Source: Sphingomonas sp. AP4-R1 (lineage in GTDB: Bacteria; Pseudomonadota; Alphaproteobacteria; Sphingomonadales; Sphingomonadaceae). From it: a stretch of 64,000 bases of DNA. Made by a program: the position numbers and the translations under genes. Under the pieces are notes generated by a model that searched no databases, was not told the origin of the DNA, and saw only the letters and a program-made list of their open reading frames with translations. Below are positions 1-7,781 of the stretch, piece after piece; position 1 is the stretch's first letter, and each line of letters starts with the position of its first letter. Location: assembly GCF_013113735.1 (NCBI RefSeq), contig NZ_CP053346.1, forward strand, positions 4,788,001-4,852,000, read 5' to 3'.

Positions 1-305
1 GCGAAGAACAGCCAGCGATAATAATCGGCGCGGTCGGGCGATCCCGGCGGCGGCGCCAGCCCCGCCTCGGGAAAGGCATCGGCCAGATAGGCGCAGATCG
101 CCGCGCATTCGGTGACGACCACGTCGCCATGCCGGATCGCGGGCACCTTCCCCATCGGGTTGATCGCGCGATAGGCGTCGCCCTTCATCGTGCCGCCATA
201 GCCCATGATCTCGACATCATAGGGCTGGCCCACCTCCTCCATCATCCAGCGCGCGATCCGGCCGCGCGACATGGGGTTCGTGTAGAGCGTCAGTTGAGCG
301 GCCAT
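1..305 (-). CDS. Glutathione S-transferase family protein (3' end outside window)
   Basis: Only the N-terminal 101 residues are in the window. The protein begins MAAQLTLYTNPMSRGRIARW and continues with the thioredoxin-like fold typical of GSTs: beta-1 with a Ser/Arg-rich catalytic loop, then the cis-proline segment NPMGKVPAI (about residues 51-59) and the TECAAICAYLAD glutathione-binding helix. These are family hallmarks; the role would be cytoplasmic glutathione conjugation or thiol transfer on an unknown substrate. The start at 305 is chosen because the fold begins directly after it; the other nearby ATG (310) is out of frame. It is followed upstream by the terminator and 3' end of a TonB receptor gene. 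Confidence 0.85.
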   Translation of the reverse strand, partial: MAAQLTLYTNPMSRGRIARWMMEEVGQPYDVEIMGYGGTMKGDAYRAINPMGKVPAIRHGDVVVTECAAICAYLADAFPEAGLAPPPGSPDRADYYRWLFF

Positions 306-380
306 GGCATCCCCTTCCCTCGATTCGGGCAGGGGGAGTATTTGTTCTTATTTCGTTCCTTGCAAGTCCTTCGTGCTCCC

Positions 381-410
381 CGTCACCCCGAACCTCCGTC
401 CGGGGTGACG
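381..410 (-). terminator. Inverted repeat after the TonB receptor gene
   Basis: A perfect 10-bp inverted repeat, CGTCACCCCG and CGGGGTGACG, with a 10-base loop lies just downstream of the receptor stop codon at 419. The strong GC stem fits an intrinsic terminator, but no clear U-tract follows on the minus strand, so it could also belong to the genome's dispersed palindromes. Confidence 0.5.
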
Positions 411-418
411 AAGCGACC

Positions 419-2938
419 TCAGAACCGTGCCTTCACGGTCGCGCCATAGGTGCGCGGATCGGCGGGCTGGCCGACGACGAGGCCGGTATTGCCGGACTGG
501 GTGGCCAGCACCTCGTAATAATTCTTGTCGAACACGTTCCGCACCCAGCCATACAGCTCCCACGTCCGGTTCACGCGGATGCCGGTGCGGATGTTGGCGA
601 GGTAATAACCGGCGATATCGGTGTAGGCCGAGCGCGACGGATTGGACGAGAATTTGGAGCGATAGCTGCCGTCATAGCCGAAGAAGATCTCGCTATCGCC
701 GAACAGCTTGGCGGGGATGCGATATTCGCCGCCATGGCTGCCCGCCCAGCGCGAGACGCCCGGCAGCCACTGGCCGGAAATGTCGCAGGCCAGCGGGCTG
801 CGGCCGCCCGGCGTGCCGGGGGCACTCGGCGTCTGCCCCGCCGTCACGGCCGTTCCGCCGGCCAGTTCGGGCGGGCACGGCGCATCGACGAACTTCACGT
901 ACTTGGCGTCGGTGAACGCGCCCGAGGCGTAGAGGCTGAGCTGGCTGGTCGGGCGGAAGCTGGCGTCCAGCTCCACGCCACGCGTCCGCACCTTGCCCGC
1001 ATTGGCGAGATAGCCGCGGATCACGCCCAGCTGCCCGTTCGTCACCGTCGCCTGATAATTCTTCACGTCGGTCCAGAAGCCGGCGACGTTGAAGGTCACG
1101 CGCCGGTCGAGGAACTGGGTCTTCAGGCCCACCTCATAATGGTTGACGCTCTCGGGCTTCACGCTGCCCGAGGACAGGATCGGCTGGTTGTTGGCATCCA
1201 GCGGCAGGCCGGAGAGGTTGATGCCGCCCGACTTGAAGCTCTTCGCATAGGTCGCATAGGCCAGCACGTCGCGCGCCACGTCGAACGAGGCGGTGAAGTC
1301 GCCCGAGACGTTCCAGTCGCTGAACTTGGGATTGTAGCTCTGCGGCGGCAGCGTCGCGCACTGGTCGGCCAGCGCCGAGCCGGAGGTGAGCGGCGGCGCG
1401 CAGTTGATCGTCACGCCCTGCCCGTTGATCACGGTCGCGACATAGCTGCCCGTCTTCTTGTCGTAATTCACGCGCAGGCCCGGCTGCAGGCGCAGTCGAT
1501 CCGTCACGTGCCACGTCACCTGCCCGAAGGCGGCGAGGCTGGTATTCTTGAAGTGGATGTCGTTGAGCGAGGTCAGCCCGTTCAGCACCGCCGGATTGCT
1601 GGCATTGGCACTGGTGGGGTTGAGCAGCCAGCGGCTGGCGGCCGGCCCCTGCACCTGCGATCCGGTCGTGTCGATCTTCTGGTAGAAGCCGTAAAGGCCG
1701 CCGACATAATCGATCGGCCCGCTGGTGCCCGCATAGCGGAACTCCTGCGTATACTGATTCTGGTGGGACGGATTCTGCGACACGGTCGTGATCGGCAGGC
1801 CGGTGAAGTCGCGATCGTTGGACGGCTTCCAGTCCCAGAAACGCCACGCCGAAACCGACGTGAGCGTGCCCGGCCCCACATCCCATTCGGCCTTCAGCGA
1901 CACGCCGCCGATGGTCTGCTTGGCCCGCAATGTCGCATCCAGATCGGTCACGCGATCGAACGCGTCGGTGGAGGGCGGCGCATAGTTGAACGCCGCAGCG
2001 AGGCCCGCAAACTGGCGATTGAGCGGCCGCTGCGTGGCGCCTGTCCGCACATAGATCTGCACGCAGCAATCCGGGTTCTGGCGATTATAGTCGCCCGACA
2101 GGGTCAGCTTGAAATCGCTGGTCGGCTTGAACAGCAATGTGCCGCGCACGCCCAGATTGTCCTGGCTGTTCACGTCGGCATTGGTGGTGATGTTGTGGAT
2201 CGTGCCGTCGCGCTTCGTGACCGATGCACCGATGCGGACCGCCACCGTATCGGACAGCGGCCCGGAAACGGACGCCTTGCCCTGAACAAAGCCGAGATTG
2301 CCGGCCGAGACCTCCACCTGCCCCTCGGGCGTGAAGCTCGGTTCCTTCAGCGTGATGCTGATCGCGCCCGCCGTGGTGTTCTTGCCGTAGAGCGTGCCCT
2401 GCGGCCCGCGCAGCACCTCGACCCGATCGATATCGAGGAAGTCGAACGTCGCCGATCCCGGCCGCGCATAATAGACCTGATCGATATAGAAGCCGACGCC
2501 CGGCTCGATCCCGTCATTGATCAGGCCGAAGGGCTGGCCCAGACCACGGATGTTCACCGTCGTGTTGCGCGGATTGGTCGAATAGAATTGCAGGCTCGGC
2601 TGAATCTGCGTGAGCTTCAGCACATTGAAGCTGCCGGTCGCGTCGATCGCGCGCGCATCCAGCACGGAAATGGCAAGCGGCACCTTCTGCACCGTCTCGC
2701 TGCGGCGGCGCGCGGTGACGAGAATGTCGCCGGAAGGCGCGCCCGCGGGCACGGTGCGCTCGCGCGGCCGCTCGGCCGGTGTGGCGACGGGGGCAGGCGT
2801 GGATGCGGCGCTCGCCGCCGGAGCCGTGTCCGCTCCAGCCGGAGCCGCCGTCTGCGCTGACGCCGCGCCCTGCACGGCCATGGCCGCAATCAGCGATACT
2901 CCCGCCAAACTTCCGATACGGATCGCCCGCGACGCCAT
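419..2938 (-). CDS. TonB-dependent receptor
   Basis: An 839-residue outer-membrane transporter energised by TonB-ExbBD. A signal peptide (about 1-29, ending AASAQ) precedes an unusual Ala/Pro/Thr-rich spacer (30-65). The plug domain follows (RRRSETVQKVPLAISVLD, then the LRGPQGTLYGKNTTAGAI segment that marks the plug), and then a 22-strand-type barrel rich in alternating aromatic residues, ending in ARF with the terminal Phe typical of outer-membrane proteins. This is the family that sphingomonads use for carbohydrates, aromatics and siderophores. The substrate cannot be told from sequence, and no catabolic gene adjoins it apart from the GST. It is not obviously a siderophore receptor. Confidence 0.93.
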   Translation of the reverse strand: MASRAIRIGSLAGVSLIAAMAVQGAASAQTAAPAGADTAPAASAASTPAPVATPAERPRERTVPAGAPSGDILVTARRRSETVQKVPLAISVLDARAIDATGSFNVLKLTQIQPSLQFYSTNPRNTTVNIRGLGQPFGLINDGIEPGVGFYIDQVYYARPGSATFDFLDIDRVEVLRGPQGTLYGKNTTAGAISITLKEPSFTPEGQVEVSAGNLGFVQGKASVSGPLSDTVAVRIGASVTKRDGTIHNITTNADVNSQDNLGVRGTLLFKPTSDFKLTLSGDYNRQNPDCCVQIYVRTGATQRPLNRQFAGLAAAFNYAPPSTDAFDRVTDLDATLRAKQTIGGVSLKAEWDVGPGTLTSVSAWRFWDWKPSNDRDFTGLPITTVSQNPSHQNQYTQEFRYAGTSGPIDYVGGLYGFYQKIDTTGSQVQGPAASRWLLNPTSANASNPAVLNGLTSLNDIHFKNTSLAAFGQVTWHVTDRLRLQPGLRVNYDKKTGSYVATVINGQGVTINCAPPLTSGSALADQCATLPPQSYNPKFSDWNVSGDFTASFDVARDVLAYATYAKSFKSGGINLSGLPLDANNQPILSSGSVKPESVNHYEVGLKTQFLDRRVTFNVAGFWTDVKNYQATVTNGQLGVIRGYLANAGKVRTRGVELDASFRPTSQLSLYASGAFTDAKYVKFVDAPCPPELAGGTAVTAGQTPSAPGTPGGRSPLACDISGQWLPGVSRWAGSHGGEYRIPAKLFGDSEIFFGYDGSYRSKFSSNPSRSAYTDIAGYYLANIRTGIRVNRTWELYGWVRNVFDKNYYEVLATQSGNTGLVVGQPADPRTYGATVKARF

Positions 2939-3076
2939 CTCATTCCCCTTGAATCGTTGTGGGAACGTTACCTACTTATCTGATAGGATTAGGCGAGTTA
3001 GCAAAACTTCGTACGCCGGAAGGCGAACTGCGGGTGCGGCATACGGTTCCCCGGATCGATCGGAGGGGGAGCCCGG

Positions 3077-3472
3077 TCAGTCCGTCACGATATGGGTGCG
3101 AAACCAGTCGGCCAGTTCGTCTTCGGCAAGCTCGCCCGCCGCGAGGGCGAGAACGGTTTTGATCGCATCTGCCGCGTCGAAAACCAATCGATGACCGTTG
3201 AGCACAAGAAACAGACGCGGGAGCACCCAGGCCGTTCGCTTATTTCCATCCACGAAGGGATGGAAATAAGCGACACCATAGGCATATGCCGCCGCAAGAA
3301 CGGCGGGATCATCCTCGCCATAGGCCCAGCGATTTACCGCTCGCGCCAATGCGGACTCCAGCCCGCCCGGATCGCGCACGCCTGATCCCCCGCCATGTTC
3401 GGCGAGTTGACGATCATGAATGGCGAGAGCGTCGGTGGCGTCGAGCCAAATCGGCTCGATCCGATCCGACAT
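3077..3472 (-). CDS. Death-on-curing (Doc/Fic) family toxin
   Basis: A 131-residue protein with the canonical Fic motif HPFVDGNKRTA (about residues 71-81), the site where Doc-type Fic enzymes bind nucleotide and modify targets; Doc phosphorylates EF-Tu. Length and an N-terminal LHDAT-like opening (IWLDATDALAIHDRQLAEHGG) match the Doc subfamily. Its start lies two bases after the stop of the AbrB-type gene upstream, so the two are co-transcribed as a toxin-antitoxin pair. All visible Fic residues are intact, so the toxin is probably active. Confidence 0.88.
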   Translation of the reverse strand: MSDRIEPIWLDATDALAIHDRQLAEHGGGSGVRDPGGLESALARAVNRWAYGEDDPAVLAAAYAYGVAYFHPFVDGNKRTAWVLPRLFLVLNGHRLVFDAADAIKTVLALAAGELAEDELADWFRTHIVTD

Positions 3473-3474
3473 GG

Positions 3475-3702
3475 CTATTGCGCCAGAACGCGCAGGATAT
3501 CGCGATCCTCGCGCATGATCGCTTCGGCGGCCGCCATCTTCGTTTCGAAGTCGGGATTGGAGGCAGTCAGGCGTACGCCATCCGGCGATTCCGTCGCATA
3601 CAGATTGTCGCCGGTCCCGACACGCAGGCGCGCAAGCAATTCCTTTGGCAGGATCACGCCGGTCGAGTTGCCGATCTTCACGAGCTTCAGGGGCATGTTC
3701 AT
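3475..3702 (-). CDS. AbrB/MazE/SpoVT-type antitoxin
   Basis: A 75-residue protein with an N-terminal swapped-hairpin DNA-binding domain (MPLKLVKIGNSTGVILPKEL, a classic MazE/AbrB pattern) and an acidic, probably disordered C-terminus that would cap the partner toxin. It precedes the Doc gene by two bases. Doc is classically paired with Phd; pairing with an AbrB-fold antitoxin is a known alternative. It would bind its own promoter in the gap up to 3757 and autoregulate the pair. Confidence 0.85.
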   Translation of the reverse strand: MNMPLKLVKIGNSTGVILPKELLARLRVGTGDNLYATESPDGVRLTASNPDFETKMAAAEAIMREDRDILRVLAQ

Positions 3703-3757
3703 ACGAACGTTATAACAGATTGCTCATCACTCAATAATCGATGCCCCCAAACGCGAA

Positions 3758-3785
3758 AGGGGCGCCGGCTTCCGCCAGCGCCCCT
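3758..3785 (-). terminator. Inverted repeat after clpA
   Basis: AGGGGCGC and GCGCCCCT form a perfect 8-bp stem 26 bases beyond the clpA stop codon. It is a reasonable intrinsic terminator for clpA, with no strong T-tract. Confidence 0.5.
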
Positions 3786-3810
3786 CCCTCTCTGAACCCA
3801 AAAGAGCCGC

Positions 3811-6132
3811 TTACGCCTGCTCTTCCGGCGCCTTCTTGGTCTTGCCGCCCTTCTTGGGCTTCTTCGGTGCGGCCGCCACGATCTCGAACGCCATGGCGCC
3901 CTCCTTCATGTGGACCTTCACCTCGCCGCCGTGGAGCAACTTGCCGAACAGCAGTTCCTCGGCCAGCGGCTGCTTGATCTTCTCCTGGATCAGGCGGCCC
4001 ATCGGCCGCGCGCCATAGAGCTTGTCATAGCCGCGCTCCGTGAGCCACGCCTTCGCATCGTCGTCCAGGCTGATATGCACGTCGCGATCCGCCAGCTGCA
4101 GCTCCAGCTGCAGGATGAACTTCTCGACGACGCGGCCGATCACCGGCGTCGGCAGATAATCGAATGGCACGATCGCATCGAGGCGGTTGCGGAATTCGGG
4201 GGTGAAGAGCTTCTTCACCGCCTCCTCCTGCACGTCCTCGCGGCTGCTGGCGCCGAAGCCGATCGACTCCTTGGCCATGTCGCTGGCGCCCGCATTGGTC
4301 GTCATGATCAGGATGACGTTGCGGAAATCCACCGTCTTGCCGTGGTGATCGGTCAGCTTCCCGTTGTCCATCACCTGCAGCAGGATGTTGAACAGATCCG
4401 GATGCGCCTTCTCGATCTCGTCGAGCAGCAGCACGCTGTGGGGCTGCTGGTCGACCGCATCGGTCAGCAGGCCGCCCTGATCGTAGCCGACATAGCCCGG
4501 AGGCGCACCGATCAGCCGGCTGACCGAGTGGCGCTCCATATATTCGGACATGTCGAACCGCTGCAGCGGAATGCCCATGATCGAGGCGAGCTGGCGCGCC
4601 ACCTCCGTCTTGCCGACGCCCGTGGGGCCGGAGAACAGATAATTGCCGATCGGCTTGTCCGGATCGCGCAGACCCGCGCGGCTGAGCTTGATCGCGGACG
4701 ACAGCACCTCGATCGCCTTGTCCTGCCCGAACACGACTCGCTTGAGATCGGTGTCGAGGCTGGCCAGCGCCTTGGTGTCGTCGGTCGAAACCGATTTCGG
4801 CGGGATGCGCGCCATCGTCGCGATCACCTGCTCGATCTCCTTGGCGGTGATCACCTTCTTCCGCTTGGAGGGCACGACCAGCATCTGCATCGCGCCGACT
4901 TCGTCGATCACGTCGATCGCCTTGTCCGGCAGCTTGCGATCATTGATGTAGCGCGCCGACAGCTCGACCGCCGATTTGATCGCCTCGGGCGTGTAGCGCA
5001 CCGAATGATGCTGCTCGAACGCCGAGCGCAGCCCGGTGATGATCTTGATCGTGTCCTCGATCGTCGGCTCGTTCACGTCGATCTTCTGGAAGCGCCGGAG
5101 CAGGGCCCGGTCCTTCTCGAAATGATTGCGGAACTCCTTGTAGGTGGTCGATCCGATGCAGCGGATCGTGCCGCCCGACAGAGCCGGCTTCAGCAGGTTC
5201 GATGCATCCATCGCGCCGCCCGAGGTGGCGCCCGCGCCGATCACGGTGTGGATCTCGTCGATGAACAGCACGGCGTGCGGCATCTTCTCGAGTTCGGAGA
5301 CGACCTGCTTCAGGCGCTCCTCGAAATCGCCGCGATAGCGGGTGCCGGCCAGCAGCGCGCCCATGTCGAGCGAGTAGATCACCGCTTCCTTCAGCACTTC
5401 GGGCACCTGGCCCTCGATGATCTTGCGCGCGAGGCCCTCGGCGATGGCGGTCTTGCCCACGCCGGGATCGCCCACATAGAGCGGGTTGTTCTTCGAGCGG
5501 CGGCAGAGGATCTGCACCGTGCGATCGACCTCGGCGGCGCGACCGATCAGCGGATCGACGCGGCCTTCCTTGGCCTTCTCGTTCAGGTTCACGCAGAATT
5601 GCTTGAGCGCGCTCTCGCCTTTCTGCTTGCCCTCGGATTTCTGCGCTTTCTCTTCCTCCGAGCCCTTCACCTCGCGGTTCTCCGTCGGTTGCCCGGCCTT
5701 GCCGACGCCGTGGCTGAGATAGCTGACCGCGTCGAGGCGGCTCATATCCTGCTGCTGCAGGAAATAGACGGCATAGCTCTCCCGCTCCGAGAAGAGCGCG
5801 ACGAGCACGTTGGCGCCCGTCACCTCCTCGCGGCCCGAGGACTGGACGTGAAGGATCGCGCGCTGGACGACGCGCTGGAAGCCGCTGGTGGGCGACGGAT
5901 CGGCATTGCCCGATGTCTTCAGGGCATCGAGCTCGGTATCCAGATAGGTGGTCACCGCGGTCTTCAGATCGCCGAGATCGACACCGCAGGCGCTCATCAC
6001 CTTGGCGGCATGTTCGTCGCCGATCAGCGCGAGCAGGAGATGCTCCAGCGTCGCATATTCGTGGTGGCGGGAGGATGCGGCCGTGAGCGCATTATGCAGC
6101 GTCTGCTCAAGCTCGCGGGCAAAGGATGGCAT
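3811..6132 (-). CDS. clpA: ATP-dependent Clp protease ATP-binding subunit ClpA
   Basis: A 773-residue AAA+ unfoldase that feeds substrates, including N-degron proteins delivered by ClpS, into ClpP. The order is: N-domain (1-140), a charged linker (about 145-175), AAA domain 1 with Walker A GDPGVGKT (221-228) and Walker B VLFIDEIH, then AAA domain 2 with Walker A GPTGVGKT and the sensor segments, and an IGF-type ClpP-docking loop (SIGFG). The Lys-rich tail after residue 750 (KKPKKGGKTKKAPEE) is typical of alphaproteobacterial ClpA. No clpS is adjacent, which is unusual, since clpS normally precedes clpA. The start at 6132 gives the standard MPSFARELEQTLHNAL opening. Confidence 0.97.
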   Translation of the reverse strand: MPSFARELEQTLHNALTAASSRHHEYATLEHLLLALIGDEHAAKVMSACGVDLGDLKTAVTTYLDTELDALKTSGNADPSPTSGFQRVVQRAILHVQSSGREEVTGANVLVALFSERESYAVYFLQQQDMSRLDAVSYLSHGVGKAGQPTENREVKGSEEEKAQKSEGKQKGESALKQFCVNLNEKAKEGRVDPLIGRAAEVDRTVQILCRRSKNNPLYVGDPGVGKTAIAEGLARKIIEGQVPEVLKEAVIYSLDMGALLAGTRYRGDFEERLKQVVSELEKMPHAVLFIDEIHTVIGAGATSGGAMDASNLLKPALSGGTIRCIGSTTYKEFRNHFEKDRALLRRFQKIDVNEPTIEDTIKIITGLRSAFEQHHSVRYTPEAIKSAVELSARYINDRKLPDKAIDVIDEVGAMQMLVVPSKRKKVITAKEIEQVIATMARIPPKSVSTDDTKALASLDTDLKRVVFGQDKAIEVLSSAIKLSRAGLRDPDKPIGNYLFSGPTGVGKTEVARQLASIMGIPLQRFDMSEYMERHSVSRLIGAPPGYVGYDQGGLLTDAVDQQPHSVLLLDEIEKAHPDLFNILLQVMDNGKLTDHHGKTVDFRNVILIMTTNAGASDMAKESIGFGASSREDVQEEAVKKLFTPEFRNRLDAIVPFDYLPTPVIGRVVEKFILQLELQLADRDVHISLDDDAKAWLTERGYDKLYGARPMGRLIQEKIKQPLAEELLFGKLLHGGEVKVHMKEGAMAFEIVAAAPKKPKKGGKTKKAPEEQA

Positions 6133-6255
6133 AGTCAGCTTACTCCTGGCAGCGGCCGAAGAACGGCCCTGCGACCATCCTCATGTCGTGATGCCGATCC
6201 CGCCGATCAAGCCGGGCGCCCATCAAGGCGTTCCTTTCGAAGGCGGGATCCACCT

Positions 6256-6453
6256 TCATCTCTTGAATAGGCTCTCGGCGCTTGCACGATGGTTAACGGC
6301 GGATTTTATTTTTGCGCGGGTGCGCACGATCTCGGCCTCCAGCGTGGCGATCCGGGCGTTCAGCTCATCCACCGAGAGGCTGTCGAGATCCTGCGTGGCA
6401 AGGGCCGATGCGGGATCGGCGGATTTGCGCGGCAGGATGTCATCGATATCCAT
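6256..6453 (-). CDS. DUF1192 family protein
   Basis: A 65-residue acidic protein: an N-terminal MDIDDILPRK segment, then a coiled coil (VDELNARIATLEAEIVRTRAKIKSA) and a short tail ending SLFKR. This is the usual size and pattern of DUF1192, a small alphaproteobacterial protein of unknown function. The start at 6453 gives the family-standard length, although the frame is open further upstream. It lies between clpA and a divergently transcribed oxidoreductase. Confidence 0.85.
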   Translation of the reverse strand: MDIDDILPRKSADPASALATQDLDSLSVDELNARIATLEAEIVRTRAKIKSAVNHRASAESLFKR

Positions 6454-6526
6454 GAGCGGTAACGTTGACCCTCTCCGAAGCCCTGTCAATAAAGCGCGCG
6501 ACCAATTGCCGGTTCCCGGAGAAGAG

Positions 6527-7528
6527 ATGACCTCCCTGCCCCTGACGATGATGGCGCTCGATCCGGCGACGGCGGGCGAACCCGAGATATTGGTGCCGGT
6601 CGAGCGTCCCGTTCCGACTCCCGGACCCGGCGAATGGCTGGTCCGAGTCGCGGCGGCCGGCGTGAACCGGCCGGAGATCATGCAGCGCCAGGGCAAGTAT
6701 CCGCCGCCGCCCGGCGCGCCCTCGATCCTCGGCCTCGAACTGGCGGGCGAGGTCGTCGCGGCGGGCGACGAGTCGGGCGCCGCGATGATCGGCACGAACG
6801 TCTGCGCTCTGGTCGCGGGCGGCGCGCAGGCCGAATATGCGATCGTGAACGCCGGTCATTGCCTGCCCGTGCCGCCGTCGCTCAGCCTGATCGAGGCGGC
6901 GGCGTTGCCCGAAACGCTCTTCACCGTCTGGCACAATGTGTTCCAGCGCGGCGGCGCGCAGGCGGGTGAGACGTTGCTCGTCCATGGTGGCACCAGCGGC
7001 ATCGGCACGATGGCGGTCCTGCTCGGCAATCTGTTCGGGCTGGAGGTGATCGTCACCGCCGGCAGCGCCGCGAAGTGCGAGGCGGCCAAGGCGCTCGGTG
7101 CCGCCCACGCGATCGACTACAAGACGCAGGACTTCGTCGAGGCGGTGAAGGACATCACCGGCGGCAGGGGCGTGAACCTCGTGCTGGACATGGTCGGCGG
7201 CGACTATCTCCCCCGCAACATGAAATGCCTCGCGCCCGACGGTCGCCATGTCTCGATCGCGACGCAGGGCGGCCCCAAGGCGACCCTCTCGATCATCGAT
7301 CTGATGGTCCGCCGCCTGACGCTGACCGGCTCCACCCTCCGCCCCCGCGACGCCGCCTTCAAGGCCGCGCTCTGCGCCGACATCCGCGCCAAAGCCTGGC
7401 CGTTCGTGGAGCAAGGCAAGCTGCGCCCCGTGATCGACCGCACCTTCCCGCTCGCCCGCGCCGCCGAGGCGCACGCGCATGTCGAGGCGGGCGATCATGT
7501 CGGCAAGGTCGTGCTGACGATCGGCTGA
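6527..7528 (+). CDS. NAD(P)H quinone oxidoreductase, PIG3-like
   Basis: A 333-residue medium-chain reductase of the zinc-independent quinone oxidoreductase family. It has a GroES-like fold (about 1-130), then the Rossmann NADPH site GGTSGIGTMAVLL (motif GGxxGxG) near residues 152-164. The family reduces quinones and enals in the cytoplasm. There are no catalytic zinc ligands. GGAGAAGAG just before the ATG is a good ribosome-binding site, which is why this start is preferred over the long upstream open frame overlapping clpA on the other strand. Confidence 0.92.
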   Translation: MTSLPLTMMALDPATAGEPEILVPVERPVPTPGPGEWLVRVAAAGVNRPEIMQRQGKYPPPPGAPSILGLELAGEVVAAGDESGAAMIGTNVCALVAGGAQAEYAIVNAGHCLPVPPSLSLIEAAALPETLFTVWHNVFQRGGAQAGETLLVHGGTSGIGTMAVLLGNLFGLEVIVTAGSAAKCEAAKALGAAHAIDYKTQDFVEAVKDITGGRGVNLVLDMVGGDYLPRNMKCLAPDGRHVSIATQGGPKATLSIIDLMVRRLTLTGSTLRPRDAAFKAALCADIRAKAWPFVEQGKLRPVIDRTFPLARAAEAHAHVEAGDHVGKVVLTIG

Positions 7529-7549
7529 GCGCCGTTCTTCCTCTTCTTT

Positions 7550-7682
7550 CCGTTCGTGCTGAGCCTGTCGAAGCACCGTCCTTCTTCCTCTTCCTCGCGA
7601 TGAAGGGGAGAAGAACGGCACCCTTCGACTGCCTGCCAAGGCAGGCGCTCAGGACAGGCTTCGACAGGCTCAGTGCGAACGG
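7550..7682. repeat. Dispersed sphingomonad palindrome, copy 1
   Basis: The left arm (7550-7579) contains TGAGCCTGTCGAAGCAC and the right arm (7659-7682) carries its reverse complement with small changes. About 80 bases separate the arms, including GCCTGCCAAGGCAGGC, a nested palindrome at 7631-7646. It lies just after the oxidoreductase stop codon. Copies 2-4 are at 16041, 23576 and 46250. Confidence 0.85.
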
Positions 7683-7781
7683 GAAAGCGGACGGCGGATT
7701 CTCGCAGACGCCTCCCAGGCGCACAGCACCCCCACCGCCTCCCCTTCCCTTTCCCCGCCACGCGCGCTTTAACCTCGCGGC

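Noticed and set aside
734..2860. A 708-residue open frame antisense to the first TonB receptor
   Set aside because: Same shadow effect; no domain or signal is recognisable.
3910..6270. A 786-residue open frame antisense to clpA
   Set aside because: It is the Arg/His/Asp-rich mirror of clpA's codon bias; clpA itself has all family motifs.
5948..6526. A much longer N-terminus for the quinone oxidoreductase
   Set aside because: The extension overlaps the start of clpA and the DUF1192 gene and contains no oxidoreductase sequence; a good ribosome-binding site precedes the ATG at 6527.
6454..6795. A 179-residue version of the DUF1192 gene
   Set aside because: The extra 114 residues would overlap the oxidoreductase start on the other strand and are not family-like.
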